This document shows, piece by piece, positions 1 to 55,275 of a DNA stretch of 64,000 nucleotides. The notes under the pieces are model-generated. The model saw nothing but the letters and a program-made list of their open reading frames with translations, was not told the origin of the DNA and did no database searches. Both the position numbers and the translations under genes were made by a program. The DNA lies in assembly GCF_963678635.1 (NCBI RefSeq), contig NC_087063.1, forward strand, positions 7,100,386 through 7,164,385, written 5' to 3'. The DNA comes from Symsagittifera roscoffensis. Lineage: Eukaryota > Xenacoelomorpha > Acoela > Convolutidae. Each line of letters begins with the position of its first letter. The first letter of the stretch is position 1.

Positions 1-215
1 AACTAACAAACTTATCAATCATATGCTATCAGAAATGGCCAATTGTTGAAACGATAAAAAGGGAATGGAAAAGCTTCCAGGTAAATTTAGGGAGAAAAAT
101 TTAGAAGCAAGCTAGCCTAGCCAAGCAATTTTCTAAGAACAACAACGTTTTCTTGTCAGATGCCATCAAAATACACAGATTGAATAAAAATTTTGTCAGT
201 TAACTGATTTCTTTG

Positions 216-564
216 CAGACTTGTTAACGGGCCGCCATAATTGAGGCCCGGCCCGATATAATTCAAGTCGAGCCCGCTGGCGGCCCGATAAACAGGGAAT
301 TTATTAAAAATCGGCCCGTTGCTGCTTTTTTGATAAAAAACAAATTTGTTTCAAAACAATTTTAATTAATTGTTTTACTTAATTATAAAGACCTTCGAAA
401 CGTCGAATTTTGAATCGGCAGTGAACGTAGTAGTCATGTCGTTTAGCACACTGCAAGCTGTAGAGTGCGCACTGAAACTGCGCCCGTTGACAAAAGTGAA
501 AACCTCGGCCCGGCCCGGCCCGGCCCGGCCCGGCCCGCCCCGCCCCGCCCCGTTGACAAGTATG
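216..564. mobile_element. hAT-type MITE with exact 8-bp target duplication
   Basis: Flanked by TTTCTTTG at 208-215 and 565-572. Terminal inverted repeats CAGACTTGTTAACGGG (left) and, reversed, CATACTTGTCAACGGG (right). 8-bp target duplications and CA-starting ends are hAT superfamily traits. The 349-bp body has no transposase and is unusually GC-rich, ending in a GGCCC-type pentamer array (about 508-550). Confidence 0.85.
508..550. repeat. CGGCC pentamer microsatellite
   Basis: Six or so tandem copies of CGGCC followed by CCGCC/CCCCG variants, inside the right end of the hAT-type MITE. Strong compositional contrast with the AT-rich surroundings. Open frames across it (Arg-Pro-Gly-Pro repeats) are artefacts of the repeat. 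Confidence 0.9.
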
Positions 565-572
565 TTTCTTTG

Positions 573-1345
573 CCATTCCGATCACTCGGAGGCAATATGA
601 TAAAAACAAATTTAATAGATATTTCAACATTCCAACTTAGTTTACTTTGATCGCTGGCTTTTTTATAGAGAAAACCAAAACAGGGCCTTCAGGCATTTGA
701 AAAAAATGTAAATGAACTGACAGGGATCAAAACAAAACTTAATTTTGTAAAACTTTCGAGTTTCCAGGAAAAAATCCAGCCTACGGTTATTTGAAGTTCC
801 AGAATCTTTCAATCATAACAAATAGCGAGTAACTCACCTCCGGTGCCTCAAACAGATTAATAGATGTGAAAACTGCTCATATATGAAACATGTGAAAAAA
901 AAAACACGAAATAAATGCATTCATAACATTAGACGGAGGTTACCAACAGCGTTTTCGAATTCAGGAATTGAACAACAAAAAAATTCAAGCTTATCTTTAA
1001 ACTCTGATTGTCGAATCTCCGAAACTAATGGGTGTGGGATTTTCGTAATTAAAACTCAGAAACAATACCCAAAAATGGCCGACAGCATACAACTGCACTA
1101 TCTATATTTCATGAGTTCGTTGGCGAAATCACTAAATTCATGAATGAGAGCATTTTTCAACTTGGTTCCATGTTTTATTAGCCTCTACTCTTTTCACTTG
1201 CAGCTATCATTTTATAAATCTAGCGTAATTGAATTTTAAAACATCAGATTTTTTCTTAGTTTAATTCTTTGTTTGACGAAAATTTTTGAACGTTAAAAAA
1301 AATACGTCACTTTCCATTTTCGAGAACTTACAATTTGAGCAAAAA
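573..1345. other. Stretch without recognised feature
   Basis: AT-rich, no conserved coding or RNA signal that I can recognise on either strand. Confidence 0.5.
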
Positions 1346-1990
1346 TATTAGGATGACTGTCATATTTAAAACTGCTGGCAGTAACATGACTTCACCCAAC
1401 CAATGGAGCGACAGTTTCCAATTTTGAAAATAAATATTTTGAAAATAATCACTTTTGAAAAATCATGCAAACGTCATAACTAGGAAAGTAATATACTTCG
1501 AGCAGTCATAATTGGGGACCAGATAAAAATTTTAGTTTGAGAACCTTGTATGCGACCCACCATATTATTGGGAATTCGAACTTAGTTAAGTATTTTTGAG
1601 ATTATTTTTTGAAAAAACACCTGCTTTCGCAAAAGTAGAAGAATTCGAAAAATCATAAAAAGTCGTATGTCTCGGAAACTAGAATGATTTGAGCAGTCAA
1701 ACTTGGCGGAATGAAATGCAACGCTTGAGAAAACCATGGGTTTACGCCATTAAAGGGTTGGGATTTCAAGATTTCGTAAGTTTTTTAAAATCAAATTTTT
1801 TGAAAAGTTTTAAAAACTCGTCATGTCTCGGAACTAAAATGAATTCAGCAGTCATTTTCGAAGGCGAGATTTACATCCCCTGAGAGTACTCTGAGAGCCT
1901 ACAAAAACAGGTTTGATAATTTCAAATTGTGTGAAACTTAAAAAAAATTTCTAAAAGAATTTGGGTATTCATAATTGAGACCAAATTCGC
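1345..1990. repeat. Diverged tandem satellite, about 155-190 bp monomers
   Basis: A block of the form GTCRTATGTCTCGGAAACT..AATGA..TGAGCAGTCA recurs at about 1474, 1662 and 1818, with weaker traces near 1350 and 1960. Spacing is 188 and 156 bp. Copies are much diverged. Not the same sequence as the 165-bp arrays elsewhere in the window, as far as I can align by eye. Confidence 0.6.
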
Positions 1991-2384
1991 AAACTAAAAC
2001 ACAGAAAAAAACTTCATAACCATTGCAAAAACCATATATTTTAAGCGTGAAAAAAATCTTTCGTTAAACATGCAAAAATGAAACGTTGAAAAATTTTAAA
2101 CATGGCGGTAAAGTGAAGCCCGCATAAAAATATATAATAGACTTATTGATAGAAATTACGCCAACTGGAGTAGTGCTAACGAGAAAACTGAATCAAAAAA
2201 GAATGTAAATATTGGGCTGGGAAAACAAAGTTATAACCTTCCCGAAAGTGAAAGTCAATTACGTTTTTCCGTGCAATACATTGAATTGTACTTAAATTTG
2301 AAATTGAATTGAACTTCAAAATAAGTCAAAAGTAAGACCGCGGTAACTCAAGTTTATGTTTGTTTAAATTCCAATTTCGAAACT

Positions 2385-2575
2385 TGAGGTAGACCGCGTT
2401 TTTCGCGACCTTTATACTTCTGCTGTTCGGTAGTGGAGTCAAGAAAGGAAATTAACTACCTTAAAAAAAACATAAATCAAACCGAAAAAAAAATAAATTT
2501 GAGCCTGAACAAATTTTAGGACTCTTCCTGAAAAAAAAACATTGCCACATATGTAAGAGTCTGAAGTACTCTAGT
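2385..2575 (+). mobile_element. Family-A MITE, partial copy
   Basis: Shares the block TTTTTCGCGACCTTTATACTT..GCTGTTCGGTAGTGGAG..AAAGGAA..GAGCCTGAACAAATTTTAG..AAGAGTCTGAA with the fuller copies at 8998-9456 and 59755-60230. A further piece at 2205-2270 resembles the part just upstream, so the copy is interrupted by about 100 bp. Confidence 0.65.
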
Positions 2576-3207
2576 AAAATGGAGCAAACTTAACAAGATA
2601 GGTATAGGTGTATCACAAACAACATAATATCGGATTTAAATTCCTCTATAAACCGCCAAGTCATTAAAAAACATTATTGATACAATAAGTATAACTCTTT
2701 AGCTCAATGGAATGTAAATTGGAAAATTTCGACTTTTTTAATATTTAATTTAATTGAACTTTCAGAACAAAAATCATTATCAAAGAACTTTTAAGTTTTG
2801 AGATAGGCGTAGAAAGTATCAACAATCAAAAAGGTTGAAGTTTAACAGTTGGTTTACAACTTTGCCCGGTTTCTTAATAAATATGTGAGCTGTATACTAA
2901 GAGTTAAAACTAAGATTTTTTCTGGATTAGTCCAACTTTCACAATTTGTTGAACGTTATGGTGTTGTTTTTGTCAATTTTTTCGGCCCACTACTTTGCTA
3001 CTTTCTACGCTCTAAGATTGATAAGAAAAAAAAGTTGGGACAGACAGATTTGAATAAAAAAGACTTTAAATGTAAACTGTGAATGATGATAAAACAAACT
3101 TTTGCATGCATAGTTTTTTTTCAAAACTGATCATTTGCTGTTTTAAATTTTTAAATTAAGTCTGTCTGTTTCAACTTTTTGCAATTCTCCATAACAGATG
3201 AGGCAAA

Positions 3208-46928
<43,721 letters not shown>

Positions 46929-48160
46929 CTACAACAGAATATTTCTAAATTTGAAAATTTTTAAACTCACCATTCTAAAACTTTAACTTTAAATTCTCGC
47001 CATTCTAAAGTTGCTAATTAAAAAAAAAATTCCTAGGTGTTAAAATGCAATCACTAATCCGCGTAGTTCAATGTTGCTTTTTATTTAGAGCAAATACCAA
47101 GATAAGGCATTATAAACTTCAGCGAGTAATATAAAAACAATCCTGCGAAAAACGAAATGGGAAAAAATCCGAACGTAAAATTGATCGAAGTAAAAAAAAC
47201 TATTTCGGTTCAGCCACATTGACTGAAAATTATCGAACCAAAACTTCACAAGCACTGAGTCGCCAAATGTCCCTACTCCTTCTCATCATAACACCCCCTC
47301 CTTCTCATTTTTGTTTGTCATTAAGAAAAGTCTTTCAAAAATTTTGCAGCTAGTTACTGTTTGTTTTTACAACCGGAACAATCAAAAAGGGCGGATTATG
47401 TGCAAACCACACAGAATCCTGACATAAATTACGTTTGCAAAAAAAAACAAGATTATCGGTTACTGCGAAAGTACCGTTATATAAACGGTATATATTTCTA
47501 TTCATATACAGTTATATGAACAGAAATGATCAGATATATAATTTTTGAATATTATATGTTTTTTTTTCAAGTTAAGTAACGTTTAGACGATTCCTCAAAT
47601 AAACATTAACTACGAAAACTTGATAATCAGTAAGTATAACCAAGAACTTCTTATGGACCTGAGAAAAATATTGACATTTTAGATCACAAAAGGGTTCTCT
47701 GGAAAAACTGGGATTTTGCAGAACTGGCTATGACACTAATGGACAGAATGATCAAAATTATGATAGCAACCGCATGTCAGCTACATATTTTTTTTAAACA
47801 AAACTTTCGACGCCGAGCTGCCGCATAGATGCAATTAAACTATTTGTTAAACGAAATTTTTCGCGAAACAAGTCAGTATTTCACAATAAACGAAAAACAA
47901 TTTTAAATGTAACTCCGCTTGCAATCTAATCTGTACCTAAATTCATGAATGCATTTACAAACTAGAAAAAAACCATTTCTTCTTTATCAGAAGCCACTCG
48001 TTTTCAAAAAACTTTTTAAAATTCTCTGTTAGACTTGAAACTAGACTTGGTACCAGGAAGTGGAACAAGTAAAAAAAAAGGCTAAAAGGAGCTGGACCTA
48101 TTTCGTCTTTCTTATAAAAAAATAAATCATAATCTTTCAAGTCTCTTTATTTACTGCCTC
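46929..48160. other. Stretch upstream of the first visible POLR3A exon, nothing recognised
   Basis: Searched for conserved RPC1 N-terminal blocks ([20 protein letters not shown] type); none seen on the minus strand here or further up to 64000. Confidence 0.5.
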
Positions 48161-48164
48161 CGAC

Positions 48165-48262
48165 CCTACTCAGTGCAATACCATCCGTGTGGGAGGAGTA
48201 ATAATATCCACTTCAGCGTTACCGGTCCCACCTGGAGGAGACGGATGACACCTCCAAATATG
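48165..48262 (-). mobile_element. Third-family SINE, body fragment
   Basis: Minus strand GGAGGTGTCATCCGTCTCCT, CCAGGTGGGACC matches the body of 45476-45625. No tRNA head. Confidence 0.6.
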
Positions 48263-48529
48263 GCATTGACGGTTTTACTCAATTATACATCATTATCAGA
48301 CCGAAACACTTTCGATCAATTATAGATAATCATCAGACTCAAACAAAGCAAACCATCAGGTCTACAAACCTAGATACCTGGTAAAATAGTGAGTAAATGA
48401 TACAACAAATAGCAAACATATTTCCTCCAAGCATTCTGGAAACAGGGCCATACTACAAAAAAAATTTCCTTATTTTTTTTCTTCCAACTTTTGGCGTTTC
48501 TGATGGAGACATGATGGAAGGGTGCTCTA

Positions 48530-48645
48530 GTGTTTTTCAAACTTAATAAAGTTTTATTAACGATTAAATACAGTAAACAGAGAATTTAAAATGTTTTTCA
48601 AACTTAATAAAGTTTTATTAACGATTAAATACAGTAAACAGAGCA
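48530..48645. repeat. Near-perfect 60-bp tandem duplication
   Basis: TTTTTCAAACTTAATAAAGT and the following sequence to AGTAAACAGAG occur twice, 60 bp apart, without visible changes in the shared part: a very recent duplication. Confidence 0.9.
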
Positions 48646-48759
48646 CGAGAAATAAAAAAACGACAGATAGTTTGAAAATCTTTTCAACAAGGAAAACTCA
48701 AATAAGGCTTAAGTGTTTCTTTGCAAATTCTGTGATTGAATCAATAAAGATGACGGCAT

Positions 48760-49092
48760 AATAAGGGGGGAAGCTTTTGCGATGATTCGACCCCCTCGCC
48801 AACCAAGGGGAAGGTCCCAATTTGGTACAGCTTCATGGCACCCATTTTGAACAACTAAACTTCCATTTTTTCAGGGGCATCTTGGGTGCTAAATATCTAC
48901 TAGCTTACTTGGGGACCGTGCGCTGAAAAAAAACCACAACTTTTTGGCCAAAACATTTTTTAAAACCAGGTTTATTTAGTGTTTTGGGGACTTCGGCAAT
49001 TGAATTTAGTTGACCTATAAAATGTTGCAAAAATTCAATTTTTTTTAATTCGCCCCCTCTCACGCAAAAATTCTAGATCTGCTGCCCTGTAT
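48760..49092 (-). mobile_element. hAT MITE family-like element, diverged
   Basis: On the minus strand starts CAGGGCAGCAGATCTAGAAT, then GAGAGGGGGCGAATT, resembling the left end of the 46.2-kb element (CAGGGGCGGATCTAGGATTT..GGGGGGCGGATT). The other end near 48760 (AATAAGGGGGGAAGC) is less clear. Confidence 0.5.
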
Positions 49093-49224
49093 ACATGCAA
49101 AATATGAAATTTCAATGTACAAAGCTGATTCAATTGCTTCAAACTAGAGAAAGAATGAAGCAGAAAAATCCAAACAGCTATCATGTTTCTCTAAGACTTG
49201 CTTGTCACTAATAAACATATCATA

Positions 49225-49450
49225 TGGGGCAAAATATGAGGCGGAGCCACGAGGACTGACGCAGTGCTACTCTTGTCTGTTGGGTTGTGCAGTTGGTGTT
49301 CTGAAGTGACACGAGAGAGGAGATTAAACAGGAAGGGGAGGGAGAGAGAGGGATTCTTGCTGTGCGTGGCCGGTGGGAATGAAAACAGCGCCACGGGCGC
49401 CACCACACACCCCCATTACCATCCTGCAGAAAGCTCAATTGGCATAATAC
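49225..49450. other. Less AT-rich unassigned islet
   Basis: About 225 bp of higher GC, with a purine-rich run (GGAAGGGGAGGGAGAGAGAG) and GCCACGGGCGCCACC. Open frames on both strands show no domain. Could be a regulatory or noncoding-exon segment, or an unknown repeat. Confidence 0.3.
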
Positions 49451-50184
49451 CCTCAGTTTGAAAAATATATATTAGGTATTACTCTACAGAAAAAAACATA
49501 GCCAAAAATGAACTAGTTCTTCAATTATTTTGCCCAACCACAATTTAATTTCTTCCGGTTGTTTTCAAATTTTTGATTGTTGAAGTTTGAAATTTCATTG
49601 TTGAAGTTTATTTCAACAATTTTTAGGCGTTCATAGGACAATTTATTCCTTTTTAAGCATCTTTCTTCAATTCGTGGACCATAAAATTCTATCTATTAAG
49701 TTTACTTTATACTGTTTGCAAAGAAAAAAATGAACTTAAGACATAGCTTTCAAAGTTCATCAGCAAACTTAGGCTCAGTGAGCATTCTAACGATAGTCCA
49801 TTTTATACACCAGTTTGGAATCGGTGGTCATGATAGATTTTTAAAATGTAGCAAATACGGCAGAGTAACACAATAACAGAGAGAGAAGAGACCAAGTCAA
49901 TCAACGTCAACGTCACTGTCACCGAATTGCCAATCCATAATTAGTCCCGCCTACTTCCTCTTTTCCTGCCTCTTCCTTCTTAACCTAGGAAGAGGATAAA
50001 TTAAACCCACCTCCCCTTTAAAATTCATTTTAGTCTTTTATTCCCATACCCAACACTATCAGGAGATCAGGAGTCAATAGCCTTAGCTGCCCTTTTCACC
50101 ATAACTGATTAAACAGTTGCGCACACATTTTAAGGTGTAAGTCAACTAAAACGTCATCAGTTGGGACCAAAAATTAATTAGGCA
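49451..50184. other. Stretch without recognised feature
   Basis: A 7-bp-stem palindrome CCTCTTCC..GGAAGAGG near 49968-49995. Nothing else supported. Confidence 0.4.
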
Positions 50185-50640
50185 TATGAATTTCGGCTGC
50201 AATAATGGTACCACGTGAAAGTTCTACACGCAAAAAAAACGGCATTGAGTTGCAAAAAAAGAGCTTTGCTCAACAAAATAACACAGTCTGGAATGTGGGG
50301 AGATAAAAGAAATGTACTATCCTCGACAGGATTGTTAAGCAGGGGCGGATCTAGGATTTTCTCGAAGGGGTGGGGCGGATTTTCAAACAAATTTAGACGA
50401 CATAATTGATTTTCCAAGCTCTCCCAAAGCACTAAAAAGACTCTGTTTTGGTCTCTGTTAAGGCGCCTTCAGAAAAGTTTTAGGGTCCGTCAGCCAAAAA
50501 TGGGTATCTCAAAATATTACAAAGGGGGACCCTCTGGGTCGGCAGTGGGTCGAATCTCTGAGATCCGCCCCTGCTGTGAAGGCCTCCTGATAGGTCTTCT
50601 GCGATTCGCAGGAGCCACATTATTATTACTATTAGTTGTT
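50185..50640 (+). mobile_element. Second-family SINE, headless, interrupted by a hAT MITE
   Basis: TTCGGCTGCAATAATGGTAC, GTGAAAGTTCTACACGCAAA, CTGGAATGTGGGGAGATAAA match 43936-44050; after the MITE the SINE resumes at 50574 with CTTCTGCGATTCGCAGGAGC. Ends in an ATT-rich tail (50613-50635). Confidence 0.75.
50340..50573. mobile_element. hAT-type MITE nested in a SINE
   Basis: Left CAGGGGCGGATCTAGGATTT, right GAGATCCGCCCCTG, same ends as 46236-46640 with part of the interior deleted. Flanks TTGTTAAG and CTGTGAAG agree in 6 of 8 positions, a decayed target duplication. Confidence 0.8.
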
Positions 50641-51250
50641 GCCAACAATCTCAGTCCAATTTCATATTCAACCGCCTTCGATTTACTTCCTTTTTGTTGA
50701 AATTTAATACTCCAGTAATAGCACACTGACCGCCGACCGCCTCAGCGCAAATGAAAAGCCGAATATCAGATATACCAGCCCCTTTAAAACTGATTTCAAC
50801 ACTTATGAAAGGAGGGGCTGTCCAAAAGTCCACCTTGTTATAAATTGACAGCTTCAATTCTCCGCCCACTAACAGCAAACGCACCTCCTTTCTCCTCAAC
50901 AAACAAACAATGAATAAATAAGCAAAACAACGGTTGAGTGTTGTTGACAAATCACTTCCCTCTTGTACATAATGAATGTGTTCTTATTATTGCCAATGTG
51001 ACAGAAGTGATAGCAGACGCTTCCGTTGAAATCAGAAATATGTCATAAAAATAACCGAGCAGTTCAGTTTGATTTGACATGTAAGTGTCACAAAAACGCC
51101 TACAAAATTCAGGAGAACTCATATTAAATGAAAGCCCCAATTCGGTCGAAACATATTTCGCCTGGGTCGATCAAAATGTCGAGCACATTTGTTTGATGAA
51201 GAAAGTCAAAAATACCTGAGTTTGGTCGAAAAGGTCAATCCACAAAGTGA

Positions 51251-51440
51251 GTAAGACCAAGTTAACATCCTCACCCCCATCCGTTTAGGGGGGAGGATGT
51301 TAACTTGGTTCTGAGTTCGAATTTTCAGCCAATCAGACTAAAGCAGTTTACATGCAGCGCTAAGTAGATTTAAATTAGAATGAACGCTAGGGTGGAGGAT
51401 CTTAACGTGGTCTATTTGGGGAGGAGGATGTTAACTTGAT
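51251..51440. mobile_element. Inverted-repeat MITE cluster (family B)
   Basis: CCAAGTTAACATCCTC (51252-51267) faces GAGGATGTTAACTTGG (51288-51303) across a 20-bp loop that itself pairs CCCC/GGGG. Two further right-type ends follow: GGAGGATCTTAACGTGG near 51393 and GGAGGATGTTAACTTGATCC near 51422. A related copy is at 57984-58070. Confidence 0.7.
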
Positions 51441-51929
51441 CCAAAAGCTCTATCGGTTAAAAGAACGCCATCTGCTCGCGGAAATCTTAATGGCGAAACC
51501 AGCTTCGATCTTGGTAACGTTGCTAAAAAGCCTGATGATCAATAAATTATTGACTCATCTAGACCAAGAGAAAGATCTTCCCCCTAAATCAATTTCGAAA
51601 GAACGTGCACTTGGTAAGGGCCATTTTTTCAGCCAATCAGAACTCATAATAATCATAATAATAATCAATAATCAATTGTTTTCATATCAGAGATTGATCA
51701 ACAGACATTTATCAACTCACATCATTCTGATATGCAAGGACATCAAAAGGCCCGATAGGCATAGTCAGGTGATGCCTTAATTGAGCAGTACAATTTCTAA
51801 GAAGTATTTAGAAGTTTCTACTGTAAACTACTATAGTTGTCCATACCCTAAAACCCCCTCTTTTAGAAAAAAAACGATCTATCATTTCTATGTTATTTGT
51901 GATGCATAAATCGCTAGGATCACGGAAAA

Positions 51930-52960
51930 AGAGTTTAATTGACAATTATTAAGATTGCGGACTGTATCAGCAAAATCTTCAAAAAAATTTTAATGAAGTT
52001 AAATAGTTTTTTTTATCCTTACACCTATTATTTTCGGGCTTTTACCATTGAAATTATTCGCTGGTTTGAGCTTTTTAGGAATTCAGTTTTTAAATCCTTT
52101 CGTAAAAGCTTAATGAAACTTTTGAATATCTCGTATATGTGCAATTCTTTCACAGAGCAAATCTTGTAGGTTTCTTTAAAATATGTTACTGACTACTTTT
52201 TCCGTTTTCTTAAAAAGCGCTCAGTATTTGGTTTTGTTTGATTTCAAGTTTTTGTAGAGATATTTTATTAGCTGCGCCGTACACAATAACCCAATATTGC
52301 AGTCCTGGCTGAATATGACTGAAAAAGGTTTTAATTAGTTGTGCTGTCGTTAGTACGTCACGTAATCGGTAGAGCAACCCACAAAAATCATTAACTTTTT
52401 GACAAAAAAGTTAATATGAAAGTTGAAATCTAATTTTGAGTCCATGTGAATCCCCAAGTATTTAGTATTGAGTCCCTTTTTAACATCGGTTTTTATTTAT
52501 ATATTGTCTATTCCTGTTACTATTTATCTATTGAAATTTATGTTTATTGTTTTGTCTAGGTTCAGAGTGAGCTTATTGATTTCCGACCAATTTCCTAATT
52601 TTGATAAACTCTCGTTGTATTGGTGTAAGTTTTGTTCTTTTTGCTTCATTGCTGTATCATCATCGTATAAATATGTGTTCACTGAGTTTGTAATCGTTAG
52701 TAAATCATTTATCAATAAAATGAACAGTAGTGGCCAGAGCACTGATCCCTGTGGAACTCCACAATGAATAGTTTTTAATTTCGGCATTTTGAAGCCTATT
52801 TTGACTACTTGTGATATATTTTTCAAATATGATTTCAACAATGCCTGTATGGGACCTCGTAGTCCGCAGTTTTCAGCTTTTTCAGAACTTAGAGTATTCA
52901 TCAGAATTTTCAAATTGGCTTACTGCAAAAAATATCCGTTTAATTTTAGAGGGACGATCG
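51930..52960 (-). pseudogene. Non-LTR retrotransposon reverse transcriptase remnant
   Basis: Minus strand, best from 52913 down to 52524: GLRGPIQALLKSYLKNISQV, IHCGVPQGSVLWPLLFILLI with NDL, then YLYDDDTA in the position of the catalytic FADD box, and LGNWSEINKLTLNLDKT. Downstream, after a stop, YLGIHMDSKLDFNFHINFF (about 52400-52470) and a GLLYRLRDVLTTAQLIKTFF segment (about 52290-52390) continue the thumb region. The third-frame breaks mean it is not active. The boundary at the low-coordinate end is approximate. Family looks CR1/Jockey-like, but this is a guess. Confidence 0.88.
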
Positions 52961-53124
52961 ATTACGTGGTTGATTAAGTGGAAACTCTTCACAGGCGAAG
53001 CCGTTCATCTGAACCACAGCCAACCGAAAACTGTCAACCAATAGTTTCGAAGAGAAAAATGGAAACAAAGCAGACATTCATTAGACTATTTCTAAACCCT
53101 CATAAAATAAAAAAAATAGTTGGT

Positions 53125-53310
53125 CAGCCGACTGTTGGAAAAAGGTTAATGAACTCAAACAGACGGAAAAACTGAGCTTCACAAAACAAATTGCAGAGCC
53201 TTAAAGCCGTTTCAATTTCAAAAAACTACTATTGACACTTCTGTAAAAAAAAACTCCCACACTTTGAGAAAATAGGTTTAAGATATAAACTAATTATTCG
53301 GGTGGAAACC
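53125..53310 (+). mobile_element. Family-A MITE, partial
   Basis: GACTGTTGGAAAAAGGTTAA, then CTTAAAGCCGTTTCAATTTC, TATTGACACTTCTG and ATTCGGGTGGAAACCCTATAA in the order of copy 59755-60230. A possible right half lies at 54340-54470 (AAACCGCGAAAAATCAAAAC, GTGAACAAATTTTAAGACTT, ACATTCATTGACTCTTC). Confidence 0.55.
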
Positions 53311-53669
53311 CTATAAACTAAAATTCAGTTTGAACTTATAATAGAGAGCACAATTTACCGTCTGATCAAACATAGCATTTAAAAATTTATCTTCGCCCGA
53401 ATGAAAACATTTCAATCATTTCTGGTAAATCTGAAAATTGCTACAAAACTATCAACTCGATTTTCTCAATTTGTTTTATCAAAGTTGAAAAATCAAATCA
53501 AAATTGAAATTTTCAAAAACTATAATCTCAGCGTTTCTTTTCGAAGCATTTCAAATCTCATGAGTGTAATTCTTTTCACCAATCAAATCAAAATGTTTAG
53601 GGTTATAATAAAAAAGCCCAATCCAGATAATTAAAGCATAGCGCATACTTATGTGACAACAAATAAAAC

Positions 53670-53710
53670 AAGACTGCTCGTATCAGGGCGAAGACCTGAA
53701 TGTTCCGACT
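53670..53710 (+). repeat. Hairpin H3 copy with AATGTTCCGACT tail
   Basis: AGACTGCTCGTATCAGGGC, loop, GACCTGA, then AATGTTCCGACT (53699-53710). The same string reads on the minus strand at 22275-22320. Confidence 0.65.
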
Positions 53711-54499
53711 GCCTTTTAAGGTTTTATGGAGCAGTAATAAGATCAAAAAATTAAATGTAAAAAAATGAAATGAAAAAAAATGAAAATTTTTTTATGAAAA
53801 TCATCCCCCCACACGCTCCTTGTAACAAATCAATTATAGCAAAAAAGCTTCTTTCACCCAGTTTGGAACGATTTTAAGACGAAATAACTCACCGCTTACG
53901 CGTTAATAGCGCGAAAAATATTGCGCGTCATTTGTCCCAAATTGGCCAAAATGGCAATCTTTAAACCCCCATAACTTAACGAAAAATGATCACAGGTGAA
54001 ATATCTTTTCACATTTGAGCTCAGGGCAACAATAGCTTTCGAATGATTTTTAACAAAAACTTTGTCAAAATGGCTAGTTAAAAAGTCGAAATTTGTCTGA
54101 AGAAAAAAACATACCCCGAGCACAAATATTCCGTTACTTTCGTATCGAAAGTCGGAACAATAAAAAGGCTTCAAGTGATATGTGTTCCGACCACTTCATT
54201 AAGTGAAGGGAAGGAACTACGAATTAGTTTTCCATTTTTTCGCTTTCATTCAAGCACTTCAAGTGAAGCTCTAGGAGTCAAAAGTAGTACCTCATTAACA
54301 CCTATTAAAACAAAAGAAATAATCTGAACTTAAAAACAAATCAAATAACAAACCGCGAAAAATCAAAACTAAACGTGAACAAATTTTAAGACTTTCTGCT
54401 GAAAAAAAATCATCAAAACCTCAATAAGAAAATTGCTACATTCATTGACTCTTCGCCACCAAACGCAGTTTATCTGTGTGTAAATGCCAATTAACCTCT

Positions 54500-54548
54500 G
54501 GATTTTTCATAAATGAGTTTTTCATAAATGAAGTTTTTCATAAATGAA
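54500..54548. repeat. Short tandem repeat TTTTTCATAAATGA
   Basis: Three copies in a row, about 17 bp period. No other feature from 53711 to 54900 is supported apart from the possible family-A half noted at 53125. Confidence 0.7.
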
Positions 54549-54908
54549 CACTGTATGATTAGACATTTTTGTCAACCCGGAAAAATAATTTTAAGTGCGA
54601 CTGGATTTGTTTTGGATAAAATCATTGCTAACGTAATAAACTATTTGATTTTCAAATTTCGTAGCCTCCCCAGTACAACTTCAACGTTTGTTTAGCAATA
54701 GCACTATTCAGGTTATTAATGCGATCCTTACGACTCATTCTTGCACTTTTACTGCCAAGATAATCAGAAATTTAGAAAAAATTCTTCTTTAAAATTTTAA
54801 AGTTTTTCCATATTTTCGAGTTTTTTTAAATCAGCCTGACAAACCAACTAATTTGATCTACTCGCATTGCAACCGGCTATCCTTGTTTCATTATACTTTT
54901 AAACGTAT

Positions 54909-55275
54909 CAAAAAAGCATCTGGTGAGTCTAAAATTTTTTTAAAAAATTTTGAGTGAAATTTGTATAATATTCATTTTTTTATACACTTAATGTATGAAA
55001 TTAGAAAGACAAGCAGTTTTTTGAAGACTTGAAATTAATGCCACGACCGATAAACCCCAAACACAACACTTTAACAATTAACCTATGATCGGATTCAATT
55101 CAATTACGACGATATTCGGTAACGCTACTGTAAAAACTGCAAAATTTATAAGATGGGTTGACCTCATTACAAAAAAAATGACTTGTCCTTCTAAGTTTAT
55201 ACATTAAGTGTATAAAAAAATGAAGATTTTACAATTTTTACACAACAATTTTAGAAAAAAAATTAAAGACAGCTT
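54909..55275. mobile_element. Foldback element with arms of about 100 bp
   Basis: Left arm contains TTCATTTTTTTATACACTTA then ATGTATGAAATTAGAAAGACAAG; right arm is its reverse complement with few changes (CTTGTCCTTCTAAGTTTATA, CATTAAGTGTATAAAAAAATGAA). Outer arm sequence (AAAAAAGC..TCT..AAATTTTTTT) also pairs. Central spacer is unique. Confidence 0.75.

Noticed and set aside
370-650. Arg/Pro/Gly-rich open frames on both strands
   Set aside because: They translate the CGGCC microsatellite in the hAT MITE.
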